Positions 42,622 to 55,382 of a stretch of DNA of 64,000 bases are shown here, piece after piece. The position numbers and the translations under genes are program-made. Source of the DNA: Heliopora coerulea (taxonomy: Eukaryota > Cnidaria > Anthozoa > Scleralcyonacea > Helioporidae); the NCBI GenBank assembly GCA_030142905.1, contig JASJOG010000094.1:496001-560000 (forward strand). The letters are read 5' to 3'. The notes under the pieces were generated by a model. That model worked only from the letters and a program-made list of their open reading frames with translations, was not told the DNA's origin and searched no databases. Each line of letters begins with the position of its first letter. Position 1 is the stretch's first letter.

Positions 42622-45600
42622 ATGAGTGATAATGAATATTTTGAAATTGCTAATAATTCCAAAGCAAGCTGGCTATGTTCAAACTGTTTATTTCCTGGCC
42701 AAGATTCAATGTCTGTGGTTGATATATTTTGTTCTTACCATAGTTTGAATGCTTCTCCTACACAAAATTTACATCCAAAGATACAACTAAGGAGAGGTTT
42801 TAAGATAGCACATTTGAATATTAATAGGCTGTTAAATAGCATCGACGCCGTCAAGAAAATTCTTTGCAGTTACACGTTTGATGTTTTGGCTATATCAAAG
42901 ACTTGGCTAAGTCCTGAGATTGAAGATAGTGAAATCCTAATCGAAGGTTATAAAGTCATCCGTAAAGACAGGCAGTGCAACAATAAGACTATGGGTGGTG
43001 GTGTTTTAATTTACATCCGCCAGGACATCTCTTTTCGTACACTAAATGATTAGACTGTGCCTTGGGTTAATAGTCTTATAATTGAAATTCTACGCCAAAA
43101 GTGCAAGAACACATTTCTTTGTTGCATCTATCGGCCTGGTGATACTAATATTGACAACTTTATTTTTGGATTCTACAAAAATATGCAATTAATTAATGAA
43201 GATAAGCCTGATGTTGTGATACCAGGAGATTTCAACATTGACTATTCTTCTAAACGAAAAACATCACTAACGAAAAAGCTTGACGAGTTTGGCCTGCATC
43301 ACGACTTACAACAAATGATCAATAGTCCAACTAGAGTTACTGAAGATTCAAGAACAATGATTGATTTGCTTTTTACAATTCATCTCATAAAATTGTTCAA
43401 TGTGATGTTATTCATTCAAGCATCAGCGATCATAGCTTAATTGTTGGCGTTATCAAGGGAGGTGTTAAAAAAGTTCCACCCAAGGTTATTGAATTTCGAT
43501 CATTTAAATCATATGACAAAACAGCATTCTTGAAAGAACTTCGTGAAGTTCCTTGGAATTTAGTTGAAAGTGTTGACGATGTCAATGATGCTGCTTTTAT
43601 GGGAACGTCTATTTAAGAACAATGCTGACGAGCATGCTCCGATAAAAACCAAAAGGACAAAGGGAAACCGGACACCTTGGATAACAACGGATCTTCTGGA
43701 ATTACGAAGAGACCGTGACTATCATTTGAATAAAGCTCACAGTTCTAATTTTAAGTATTATTGGTCTATGCATAGAAAGCTTAAAAACGTTGCTAGTACT
43801 ATGGAGAGAGATTTAAAATCAAAATATTTTTGTAAAGTTATTGAAGATTTAAAATACGATGGATCTAAAATGTCGAAAGCTATTAAAGAAACTCTCCCGT
43901 CAAAAACTAGAGGAATTTCAGTGATTGAAGATGATGGTAAAGTACATCAAGAGACGATGAGCATCGCTGAAATAACGAATAATCATTTCGCGACAATGGG
44001 TAAAAAATTACCAAAAACCTTTGGCTATTTTAAGAATACTTGTTACAAGGACTATCCGATAGACAAACCCTCAAATAATTTTTCATTTGAGAAGATTAAT
44101 GCTTCAGTAGTGGAAAAGGAATTACAGAAATTGAAAGTAAATAAGGCCACTGGCCTTGATAAAGTTAGCGCTCGTCTACTACGTGATGCTTCAGTGGTTG
44201 TAGCACCATCGCTTAGCTATCTATTCAATTTATCTTTTGAGGCTGGGTCTTTTCCAAAAATTTGGAAATGTCCAAGTGTCTGCACTTTTTAAACAAGGTA
44301 AAGAGACTCTCAAAGATAATTATCGTCCAATATCAGTTCCGCCAATTATCAGCAAAGTACTCGAGAAGATAGCACATTCACAAATGTTTTGTTTCTTAGA
44401 TTCCTACAACATTCTTACCAATCAGCAATTTGGATTCCGTCGTGGTAGATCAACCACCCTAGCCTTAACACAGTTCGTTGATGAAACCTTGGGAAACGTG
44501 GATAAAACGCTGTTTACTGGTGTTTTATTTCTCGACTTTCGCAAGGCCTTCGACCCCGTAGACCATCAGATATTGTTATATAAGCTAAAATCTATTGGAG
44601 TAACGAGCGGAAATCTAGCCTGGTTTCATTCATGTTTGTCATCACGAAGTCAAAGGACAGTTATCGGTCAAAATATCTCCAAGGAAGAAAAGGTATCCTT
44701 GGGCCACTTTTGTTTTCCGTCTATGTTAATTACATGCCATCATGCATAAAGCATTCTAATTTAACCTTGTTTGCCGATGACACAGCAATTTATTGTACAG
44801 ATAAGTCTGCATATGTCCTACAAGAAAAACTGAATGCTGACCTCAAGGAAATTGGAAGATGGTTATTTGAACACAGACTTTCATTGAACATTTCCAAAAC
44901 TAAAGTAATGCTTATTGGGGGTCCAAAAAGATTAAAATCAATTGATCACTTTGGTGTACCTTTAAATGACTGTTCTGTCGAAAGGATCCAGAGTTATAAA
45001 TATCATAATCATATACACGAAAAATCCGACTGCCCCAGCCGGGAATCGAAACCAAGGTCTCCGAATCTACGTATCGGTGCTCTGAAAACTGAGCTACTGA
45101 GACACGGCTATGACAACCAGATATTTTCATATATACTGAATTGGCAGTCGGATTTTTCGTGTGTATAATTATGATCGTATCCAAATCTTCTCTTCAAATA
45201 TATGTAAATGTTGTTTAAAAGCCTCCTCTATACACAAGTCGTATATCACTCCACTACTTGAGGAAGTCGCCTGAGAGGCTCCACTCTAGGTTGTGAAGGT
45301 GAGATGTCTTCCGGTTAGAGAATTGAGAATGGTGCCAATTCAGTATATATGAAAATTTCTGGCTGTCCTGGCTGTGTCTCAGTAGCTCAGAGGTCAGATC
45401 CCCGATACGTAGATTCGGAGACCTTGGGTTCGATTCCTGGCTGGGACAGTGGGATTTTTTGTGTGTATAATTATGATCGTATCAAAATCCTCTCTTCATA
45501 CATATATAAAAGTTATAAATATCTTGGAGTGATGATTAACGAGTCTCTTGATTGAGAAGGTCATGTAGATTACATCACAAGTAAGGTGAAGAAGCGACTG

Positions 45601-46080
45601 GGGGTATTGAAAAGAATCAAGTGTTTGTTACCGGCTTCCGCACGTAAACGCCTGGCAACAACAACAATCTTACCACTATTAGATTACGCAGACATTATGT
45701 GAGGAGATAAGAATAATAAAACATTGATGGATGAAATTCAAATTCTTCAAAATAAAATGGCAAAAATTATTTTGGATAAGCCTGTTCATGCTTCTGCAAC
45801 TGAAGATTTGAATGAGTCAGAATCGGAGACGATGTTTAAAAGAAGAAAGCTGCATCGACTTCATTTTATGTATAAAGTAGTTAACGATGTCTTTGATTGG
45901 GATTTCCATATTCCTCAACAACAGAAAGTGCATGATTATGATACTGAAAAGAAATCAGATCTAAAAATACAAATATCTTGTGAGAAATGGGGGAGTATCG
46001 ACTCGCACATCATGGTGTTATGGAATGGAATTCTATTCCAGAGAACATTAGAAACATTAAGAACGTCAAAGCAGTTTTAA
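42622..46080 (+). pseudogene. LINE ORF2 (endonuclease-RT), copy B, broken
   Basis: Endonuclease motifs as in copy A. TAG at 43051-43053. Frame changes near 43378 (one A lost, unique to B), 43597, 44275 and 44695 (the last three shared with A). RT motifs: ATGLDKVSARLL, DNYRPISV, FGFRRGRSTTLAL, LFLDFRKAFDPVDH, GILGPLLF, FADDTAIY, LNISKTKVMLIG. After the SINE it resumes SYKYLGVMINESLD, a TGA at 45553-45555, KKRLGVLKRIK, another TGA at 45700-45702, and the C-terminus to 46080. Not functional, but less decayed at the catalytic box than copy A. Confidence 0.87.
45004..45510. repeat. Inverted SINE pair, family 3, with 12-bp TSD
   Basis: 507 bases inserted in the LINE RT, flanked by AGTTATAAATAT at 44992-45003 and 45511-45522. 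A minus-strand head (45108-45031) and a plus-strand head (45370-45449; GTAGCTCAGAGG, perfect B box GGTTCGATTCC) face each other, both with the ATAATTATGATCGTATC tail. One insertion event appears to have carried both copies. Copy A has only the left part, cut at 16330. Confidence 0.8.
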
Positions 46081-46285
46081 AAGCTAGTAAATTATTTATT
46101 TAACACTGAATATTTGTATTTATTTTAAATTTTTTAGTCTTTGTTAGTCATTTATGTTATCAATCATATATCTGTTGTATTTTTATAACGTATTTATTTA
46201 TTTTCAAATTAATTGTAGGGCCCCACTGAAAAGCACTTATAGTGAGCGGGATCCCTATTGAAAGACTTATTGTAAATAAATGGTC

Positions 46286-47440
46286 AGAATATGCCCAATA
46301 GAACGTATCCTTAATCGCCTATTGCAACGGCATGGGTAATTCGTGGTTAAGTTTAACTGCATGATTGAGTATGGAATTCCAGATGTAAAAAAGAAGCATG
46401 AATAGATTTAATGAAACTCCTCAAATCTCATCGTTAATATCTTCTTCAGGTTTGTTTTCTGAATCATAACAGATTGTGAAGTCTCAAGAGAACGGTTTGT
46501 TTATATGACATAACCATCCTGTTCATAGACTGTAGTTAAGAGAGTTAGTAAGTCATCCGAGTTAGGACTCGAGTTAGGATTCATAACCACAAAGTAACAC
46601 ATTTTTTTTCTAAAAATGTATGTGGTCGATTATGTAATCGCTTCGTACCGCATCTGGAGCTGTAACCCCAGCCCTAACCCTAATCTCAACACGAATCCGA
46701 ATTTGAATCCCAACTAGAATCCCAACTCGAATCCTAACTCGGGTTCTTGCCGTCCTCGTATTTAAGAAGTTAATCAGGTAGATAATTCTAACTGCAAGGT
46801 TAATCACCATTTTGTGCGTTTGATCCCTGGTTTGTAATTGTGGTGCCACGACTACTGCTAAACCTGTCGTCTACGTGTCCCAGTTATGACTGTAGTCAAG
46901 GCTCGTTAACACGACACGATTTTCGTGTACGCTTGTTCATTGTGATGTATAAGATTAAATCACTTGTGCATTCAGAATATATTCGTACATTTGCGGGCGA
47001 ATCGGATGTAGGAATTGTATGCTTGAAACAACATTACATGCACTGGGAGGATAAGCCAGATGCGACAATCGCATCGTGTAAGTACATGACATATTGGGAC
47101 TCCTGGACATTAGAGACGCAAATGTAATCTTATAGTTCCACACCAGTACAATATGTATAACCTTAGCTGTACCATGGTAGCCTGTGCTGCTTAGCTGATC
47201 CACCGACTCAGGAGCAATCAGAAGGCTACAGGCTCGATTCATGCTAAGTGCTTAGAAAACCCCTTCGAGTTTGACTTTAACGATAAAGAGACATAGCACT
47301 TATAACGCTAATTTCAACAGTGGTTCTCCCGAAATTATTTGGAAATTTGACTTCTCTTTCAATTAATTTCGTTTTGTAGGAATAAATCTGCCTTACTAAG
47401 TTGCGTTTTTTTGGTAAAGTAAGGTTTTGTGTTGTTTTGC
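46286..47440. other. Copy-B-specific segment after LINE
   Basis: No gene recognised. 46660-46745 has degenerate CCTAAC/GAATCC hexamers. 47180-47240 has a weak B-box-like GGCTCGATTCATGC and may be a decayed SINE head. Open frames at 46840-47127 and 46955-47242 overlap on opposite strands and lack support. Confidence 0.35.
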
Positions 47441-50400
47441 TGCCAAAATTCACGTGACTAGGATTGGATTTATTTTAAAATTGGATTAATAAAACATGTT
47501 TTTAAACGTATTGATGCTTTGGTGGGGACAGGGTATAGGTTATGATAACTTGCAATCACTCAGAATTACCCCAGCTCTAATTTGAAGTTCCACTGTTCTC
47601 AACGTAAGTACCAAGGCTTACTCTACCCCGCAGCACGTCGACTATCTCTTGATGGCCCTCACACTTCTTGAAACATTCCTAAACAATCGTGGCAAACAGT
47701 GCAGAAACCTCTGGCACGATGCTAGGTTATGTTTATAGGAAGTGGTAATTACGGACCGATACGCGTGAAATAGGAATTAAAGTTGGTCGCAAAACTTTCT
47801 GTCGGGTCCCCATTTTGTACTGGTAAACCGTACCGCAATTATTTGGTCGGTAAACTTGGCTATCCCTGCTAATGAATATAGTTTTAGGGTAACACTCCAC
47901 AGTATATGGCAGTCCTACCTGCTAGTTATGTAATTGGAATTTGTTCTGAAGAATATACAGGGTCAAGAACATAGATAGTCGGCTGTTCAATTCAAGGAGT
48001 GCGGCTGCATATGTAATAATATAAACGAATCGAAGAAACACTATTAGCGGTTCAGATAGCAACAACGATCGAGGGAGGGAAAAAATTCGAAAAAGCTAAA
48101 CTTAGCAAACTGTTACTAAACTAAAAAATTACTCATTGATTTTTACAAAACACAAGTGGGAGATAAAAGTAACCCAAATTGAACGGAATTTTTCATTTCA
48201 AGATATTCCGGTGAAGAGTCGCTTACATTCCAGCTCTGCTGAATTACATAGCAACACTTGTCACCGCTTGCAAGCAAGAATACCCAGTATTTAATTTTAC
48301 AATAAAACTTTACAAATACTTTTTACCACGACAACGAGCACATACCACGGATGCCCATCTACACGAAGGACGAACTATTTCCATCCGCAAAATAAGTATT
48401 GCTGAAAGTATGTCTTTTGCCTACTATGATTCTGCCTCCGTTTCGTTCGTATAAAAAAAGTTCATCCAGTATCCTGACTGTCAGGCGGAAGAAATAATCG
48501 ATCCTCTATCAAGCCCAATTGATTCTGAAGTCGAAAAAAGATCGTTTAATAATTAAACCACACGACTGACGACTATGGTTGCTTTGTCGTGTCCTCTAAA
48601 ATCACAGGTCTCCGATGTTTCAAACATTGTCAAAACACTTTAAAACATTTCCAGTGATGATCCAGTGATAATATTCTTTTCTAGTCAGTGTACCTCTTCA
48701 ATAATGTCTCTTGGTGTGACTGGAAACCGTGTAGCCGTAGAAACCACAAACGGTTACGACACGCTAGTCTTTTGCGCAACTTCGAATGCAAAGGTCACAG
48801 TGGTCCCATTTTTGATCACCCTGAGAATCTTCGCAATGTGTAGAAACTCCAAATTTAGTATTAAGGCCCCCTTACTCTAAAACACGCCCTTGAGTAGCGC
48901 ATTTATTGTTTGTATTGTTCAGTGGAGTGCATAATTATGAATTTGGTTGCTGAAGAAAACGAATTTTCGCCAAACCAAGTCGCAAAGAGGTAGTGTTTTA
49001 GGAAAGGAGAAACCAGTCTGTCTCCGTAATTAGTGTTCTATTCATTAGTTTGCGCTTACTGGAAAGCTGCTTATCTATAAAACGCCCTTGTACGAGCCAC
49101 TTCAAAAGCTAGGCGTGTCTCAAGGGGAACATAATGTCAGTAGATCACTTATGACAATAAAGTAGGAATTTCAAAATGACTTAGCTCTGCAAAATTCAAC
49201 AGAAGAATGTGTTTAGTCGAACGTGATTTAAACGTGCACCTTCGGATATCGGGACTGCTGCTTCACCAGCTGAGCTTTCGAATCAACAAGAGACAGTGTT
49301 AGAGTTTAAACCATTTTAAGTGAACGAGAAGTTCTCGCTACTACATAACGATTATCTCATTGGACAAACAATGTTAGCACTCACTCGTTCTATATAACTA
49401 AAACAACTTTTAAAGACCCACATATCATAGTTAAATAAATACCATACAGATCTTTCACTGAAAATAGCCGGTCACATGCGTACCGATCCGTAAGAATATA
49501 ATATCAAAAGAAACGAACTGTCCTAGAAATACATGATTATAAATTCATAATATACACCTTCCGTTTTCGATGCTATGTTATACATAAATTTTGACAAAAA
49601 AAAATCCTGAAAGTTTGCAATTGTAATTTCGTGCAATATGGCCAAAATTCCGTTGTCTTTCAGATCGTAGAATCTCCGGATTTTGCTTGGTCGTGATCAT
49701 AACCAATATAGGTGAAGAAGTGCACAACTTTTGCATGGTTGTTAACAGACGCGAAAATTTATTCTCAGTAGTTTGTAGTTACTTTCATGTAGTTTAATGT
49801 CTTTTTATTTGCTAAATTTTCGTCCCACTTACCCGGGACATCTTCAGCGCAGAACTGTATTTGACAAAATCAACTGATTTTACTAACGACACGCGCCTGC
49901 GCTACATGATTATGTGAATACGTAATACAAAACTACGATTGGTTCTTCGCAAAATATAGATTTAACCAAAAAGAATTTTAATTTAAAACAGTAAAAATTG
50001 TAGTGATTGTGACCCTTATAAACGATTTACGAGTTTGATGATTTTCGAATTACAGTTGCCCAAACTTTGCTTGTGTGATTGTATTGTGTTTCACAATGTC
50101 GATGGGTTCTCGAATTCTACTGGGGAGATTTTGCTTAATACCTGTGATTCAGGATGACTGATCCCGCACTTGATGATGCGGTCCTATTCCCACGTACATT
50201 CGGCTGCCTAGGAAATGTCAAGTTGAGCTTTAGAACAGTTCCTTGTTTTCCTTGACTCTGGTTTTCAAGTTTGATTTCGTTTCGTTTCTCCGTGACCAAG
50301 TCTCATGGAATCTTGTAAATTCCAAGTTTTAACGTGGAATGAGTATTGTCCTTATTAAAGTTGAAATTTGTGTGCAAACTATCGAAAATAAATCAAATAC

Positions 50401-50950
50401 TTTATGCAAAGTTTCAAATAATATACAGATGTGAACGGTATCGTGCTGCAAACCGAGAACAATTTTCTCGAGAATGCTTTTTACCGCTAAGGGTAATGTT
50501 GTGACAGCTTTTTTGGCATGGTGATGAACATGGTTGTTTAACCAACATATGATTTCCTTCTCCAACAAGTGTCAAAAAACAATTGCTTCATCAAAGCTGA
50601 ACAAATTTGTTAAAATAGTGATAAACAATTCTGATGGTTCATCCAATTTCTTCCTCCATGAAAAGAATGTTGTTGTATCATTATTCATGCAACACTGCTT
50701 ATCGTGTGTAGGACATAATCGTTAAAGCCCGACTCCCACGAGTGAAGCGAACGCAAGCACTGCAACGAAACGAAAGATAACGCGTAGCAGGACATCGCGA
50801 AAGGGTGACTCACGCTTAATTACAAATGTATACGAGAAATATGCGCAAGCCCTAGCGTAAGCACAAAACACTGGAAAAACGACAAACAAAAGTTCTTTTT
50901 TGGGCATTGTTTGGAGGCGTTTTTTTTGGACCATCCCAAAATGTATTAAC
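47440..50950. repeat. Old diverged duplicate of 28720-31500
   Basis: Landmarks in the same order as 28720-31500: GGTATAGGTTATGATAA, CTCATTGATTTTTACAAAA, exon 1 (48346-48384), a module at 48890-49140, and GCTTCATCAAAGCTGAACAAA near 50585. Heavily substituted. 49150-50550 holds nothing I can name. Confidence 0.65.
48346..48384 (-). CDS. Candidate bZIP first exon, gene 3
   Basis: Reads MEIVRPSCRWASV, donor GTATGTGCTCG (from 48345), phase 0. Thirteen codons, as at 29627-29665 but with four differences. Two adjacent TAG codons lie upstream in frame, consistent with 5' UTR. With the hinge and basic exons deleted, it could splice in frame to the zipper exon at 37501. Confidence 0.4.
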
Positions 50951-51069
50951 ATACGGATTACACAGTTATTGCGGTCTTTTTGCACATTTCCCAATTTAGG
51001 AATACCGTATTTGTTCCAACAGACGCCCGCAATGAAATAAATGCCTATATCTGATAAACACCCTCTCTG

Positions 51070-51560
51070 CTAATGAAAATTCCTAAAAAACGTCCCCCTC
51101 CGATATACGCCCTCTTCCAATAAACACCAGTCCCAAACAAGCGCTTTCCAGTAAACCAAATGCGCCCGTTTGAATGGTTTCTTTTTTAACAATAATTGTT
51201 TATTTTTTAACATTATCTTATAAAAGGTGGGATTTCTTGCAGAGAAACGACTGTTTGTACTCAATGTGAAAAGTGTATCTTTGTCTGTGATGAGTGTTAG
51301 TTCATCTTCCAGAATCTTCGCGCGGGATTTTGAATCGGTCTTTGGTCAGCAGATGCCTTTTGCTGTCAAGCCAACTTGCTGTAAACTTTTAAATACTTTC
51401 CTTTCAAGGACGTTTCCTGGCGAAGTAGTCAGAAGTGCTGCAACAAGTCTCGAACGTTCTACAGAAATATCCTCTGGTAAAGTCTGACCATCTTCCGCCG
51501 ATTGTTTGTAAACGCCCACTGCACTGGAGTCATACTTTAACACTTCCATCCTGCCATCTT
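51070..51560 (-). pseudogene. Unassigned minus-strand coding relic
   Basis: The frame from about 51560 reads KKDGRMEVLKYDSSAVGVYK..., then SPGNVLERKVFKSLQQVGL, a TGA near 51344, then PKTDSKSRAKILEDELTLIT and STNSRFSARNPTFYK. It reads through the stop in the same frame for about 150 codons, which suggests a decayed gene or element. I do not recognise the family. Confidence 0.3.
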
Positions 51561-51920
51561 TCTTTCTTTAAGAGCGTCGCCTTTATGGTCGGCTGTAACG
51601 ACTATGAAATTGAGATTGCGAGAACATTTGCGTGAAATTCGGCGAACATTTTCCATTCTTAGGGTTGAACTATTAAACTCAAAATAAACGCCCAAACGGA
51701 TTCGCGGAAAGTGCTTCCGCTTAATGACGTCTCGAAACTAGTTACAGACCCGCCCACTCTCACAGTTTCGACTTGGGTTACACGATTTTTTGCCTTTTCT
51801 CACTGTCTCCCGACCACAACTCGGCATCTCACGATTTTTTCTTCTTTTTAAAGATACTCAAAATTCCACTGATCTTTCATCCAAAATGCTGTCACTTGTT
51901 ACCCAGCTTTCGTCATATTT

Positions 51921-52309
51921 GATAGAACAATATGGCATTTACACTCGACCGCTAACTATTAAGTTGATAATGTTAGAAGGATGAAAATCTCGAGAGCCTA
52001 GATATTTTCTAAGACCCAACACGGGCCTGTTGCGAAAAATGCAACATTGGGCCATCCGGCTGGGAATTTTCTATTGAATATACCCTTCACTATATCGACA
52101 TTACCACCATTATATATATACTGAACTCTTGGCCACGCTCTCGGCAACAGCCTCCGTAGCTCAGTTGACAGAGCATCGCACTAGATTTGCGAGGTCGCGG
52201 ATTCTTTTCTCAGACCGATGACCCAATATTCCATTTTTAGCAACAGAACCCGGTTGGGTCTTAGAAAATATCTAGACACTTGAGATTTTCATCCTTCTAA
52301 AATTATCAA
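51921..52309 (+). repeat. SINE-like insert with 60-bp inverted arms and 14-bp TSD
   Basis: Flanked by CTTTCGTCATATTT at 51907-51920 and 52310-52323. Inside, about 60-base inverted arms (AGTTGATAATGTTAGAAGG at 51962 onward and its complement ending at 52311, sharing CTAGATATTTTCTAAGACCC) enclose a tRNA-like head at 52151-52207 (CCGTAGCTCAGTTGACAGAG and a damaged B box). An unusual mix of SINE and foldback features. Absent from A. Confidence 0.65.
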
Positions 52310-52454
52310 CTTTCGTCATATTTAACTATTAACAACACCTCAATGCCTTGCTTTGTTTCCTTGTAATCTTTGCAAGTTCACACATGGGCAGCTGATGCTA
52401 GCATGGTACATTTTTACGTGTTTCTTTATAACAAAATAACAATATCTCAAAATA

Positions 52455-53456
52455 CTTTGCCACCCAGATCGCAGGGACACATGCAACAGAGAAGAGGAGG
52501 ATGTATTTCATGCTTCCGAATTGTTTCGTGAAGTACATGATCATGAGTTTCCTAATCACAAGAAAAGGAAATGGAAAACAAAGCAGGTGTGGAATGGTAT
52601 GTTAGCTGTCGAAAAAATGCCGAGGGAATCTCTGATATTCACATATATTGGACGCTGTATTTTCCGAAATAATACTCGTTTAGAACTGTACTTTTACTCT
52701 TTGCTAATGAAACATGCTGAGATTGAACGCGATGTAGAACACAAAGAGGCACAAAGAATTGCGAATAATAGCCACTTTACATGCATTCCTCGCTGAGGTC
52801 GCTGTAGGGCTATTTGGGTAACCGTAAGTCTTTGAACACCAAATAAATGGGGATGTAATATTTAGGCGTCCTATTCGAGCAAACGAGGATGTATTTCATG
52901 TGTTCGTATAATTTCCTGAAGTATATTATTATCCACAAGTTTCCTAAGAAGAGCAAGAACCGCCAAGACAAGCTGAGTTGTAGATTAGCAATCCAAAAAA
53001 GTGTATTGCCCTATGTGACCATCTCATTATTTCGGTTTTGCGCACTTGTTGGGGCTTCCTGTTAATAATTTACTGACCATAAAAATACCCACTTGCGGCC
53101 GACCTCTCACATACGTCGACGCCTCTCATAAGCGGAACATGATGAAAAAGTGTTATCATTGACAAACAAGCGATGTGAGAGCAAACGAAGATGTATTTCA
53201 TTAGTTTATAGTGCCATGTAGAGTACATAATTATGAATTTCCTCATCAGAAGAAAAACGATTGGCAAGCAAATCAGCTGAGGAATTGTATATTAGTAATC
53301 GAAAAAAGTCTGTTGCCATATGTTGCTGTCTCATTGTTTTGGTTCTCGTGCACTTGTTAGGCCTTCCTGTAAATTTAAACTGGCCACAGACCACAAGAAT
53401 ACCCACGTGCGGCCGACCTCTCATACCCTCAAACCTCTCATAAGCGGAACATAATG
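52455..53456. repeat. Intergenic modules, copy B
   Basis: Units at about 52455-52815, 52862-53142 and 53162-53456, matching those at 17330-18330. Confidence 0.6.
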
Positions 53457-53540
53457 AAAAAGAGCAATCCTTGAGAAAGGAAACTTGGCAGTCGTCCCAT
53501 TTCACTAAAAACCTCCGTAACAAACCCACACATTACCCTG

Positions 53541-54430
53541 CGGGAACTCTCGGCTTGAAGAATTTTTACTCGTCTGCATAACGTTTGCCAGAGGAAAATA
53601 ATAGAAGTCTTATGCCGCCGAAGAACAGTTAACTGAGATATACTTATTGTACTTCTTTTCAACTACGGGAGCGCTCGCCTTGACGAGTAAAATCGTCTGG
53701 CATTAGCCACAGTAAAATAATACAAGTTTTATCCTGCCTGGAAAAGGTTATCTTCCAAATCCCTTCGACCAGTTCTAGTCAAACGTTTGACATTACAACT
53801 ACACTGAACGGACTAAAAATCTTTCAATGACATGCATTCATTCCATTGTAAGAACATCTCTTTGCAGTGATGTACCGGCGGGCACGTCGGATATTTGATA
53901 ATGAAGGTCTCGAAAACAGGCGTCTCATTAACTTTCCCATTAAAACAGCGATAACGACTTCCGCCGAAAACTTTGTTTTTTCAAGACGTTTTTCTAACTC
54001 ACGGGGCTATTCAGTCCACTAAAAGCACGCAGGTACAAAGATTCTGCAACTCCTAAGTGAGACTGCTGGGCCATCTTCTCTATTTCATATATCAATTCAA
54101 TAAGGCAGCCTGCAACTGTAAAAAACGAAAATGAAAACCCGTAGTGTAAATTTCTTGACTTCCAAATTTTAAGATTTCCGTGCTTAGTGAAGCTATTCTT
54201 AAAAAGTGAAAAATACGAAATTACAATTATGTAGCCCAACATCTGCCGTTGAGGAATAAAATCCTCTGGAATTAGCCAGATTTAAATAGTGACGCACATC
54301 CATGGGTGGCAGAAGATTAAGATCGAATTCTAACTCTCTTACTGCCAGTCGTCTTTTGCCGAGCAAACTTGTCTGGCGTTAGCTAGGGTAAAATAGCATG
54401 GCGTTAGCCAACTATGGCACGGCAGGCAAA
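53541..54430. repeat. Short dispersed TCGTC-type repeats, copy B
   Basis: Four plus-oriented degenerate units as at 18416-19300; a reversed one lies near 55048-55105. Confidence 0.6.
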
Positions 54431-55240
54431 AGGTCAAAACATATAACAACAATTTGATGCCTGGTTACAGGAATACGGACGAGAAAGCACTTCAAGAATG
54501 TTCCCCTCTCACACAGTAAAACCGTCAAAAACGACAAAAATAGCTTAACTGGCGAACAAAGACATGGTCGTGGGTGTCGAACTAACAACTTTTGGGCTTC
54601 TCTTTAAGGTGACTCCACAGTCTAGTTGGTCTAAGACTTACAACCTAGATTTTCGCCGTATTTTAGCCTCAGTATTGCCATTGACTACTCAGATATTTAT
54701 ACTCCCACTGTTTTCTCTTCAGGAAGTACCCTTGCTCCAGCTGTAATAAAAAACCTAATTTACATAAAATGTTTTGAAAACAGTATATCCTGAAATGTTG
54801 CGAGTCTCTTCTTCCCTTCAAACAGGCGTGAAGAAACTGAGTTAGAATTAATCAAGGGAAGCCTGGAAATTCACGCTAACCAGGAAAAGGTTTCAAGGTC
54901 TCAGTTACACCACATTTACGCTTTGCCCGCTCAGGATGGTAATGTTAAAGATTTCTCGTGCTCACGACGAAGAGAAAATCGTTTTCTATTTTGAGATATC
55001 TTATACTTAGATCAACTTATCCCGACTGGAGCAACCTTCAATTATTTTGCTCAGATTAACGCCAGACGATTTTGCTCGTCAAGAGGAGAGCTGCCACACT
55101 GAAAGAGTTAATATCTCAAAACCAGTTTTTATTATGCCTTGTTTCTGTTTTTGGTCAAATTCAAGACTGCTCTTGAAATCGATCATTAACAACTAATCAC
55201 AGCCATGCTTGATGTTAATAATAATAATAATAATAAATTC

Positions 55241-55246
55241 TTTATT
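55241..55246 (-). terminator. Polyadenylation signal AATAAA, gene 4
   Basis: Minus-strand AATAAA, 137 bases beyond the stop at 55383. Confidence 0.5.
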
Positions 55247-55382
55247 TATACTGTTAAAAAATCCCATCAGCAAAGCTAGAATTCACGGGAGAACAGTGAA
55301 AACTGTTACCCACCCATCTTACTTTGGGCACTGTACAGTTCAACATACATTAAAAATTTAATGCTTCTTGGTCACTTCTACT

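Larger units (their letters stand above)
37821..45280. repeat. Segmental duplication, copy B, left part
   Basis: Partner of 1-16330. It lacks A's 2112-6802 (junction near 40296-40300, with a 3-base filler) and the hAT, and has 38667-39073 in addition. After 45280 it carries on into the 3' half of the SINE and LINE that A lacks. Confidence 0.93.
42434..46285 (+). mobile_element. CR1/L2-type LINE with 2A-like peptide, copy B
   Basis: Same element as 8930-16063 without the hAT and with its 3' end. 2A-like motif at about 42483-42512, PHD finger, APE endonuclease (42622-43440), RT with intact FADD box, thumb region after the SINE (45511-46080), then a 3' UTR ending near TGTAAATAAATGG (about 46280). 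A SINE pair at 45004-45510 splits the RT. The 5' boundary is uncertain. Confidence 0.87.
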
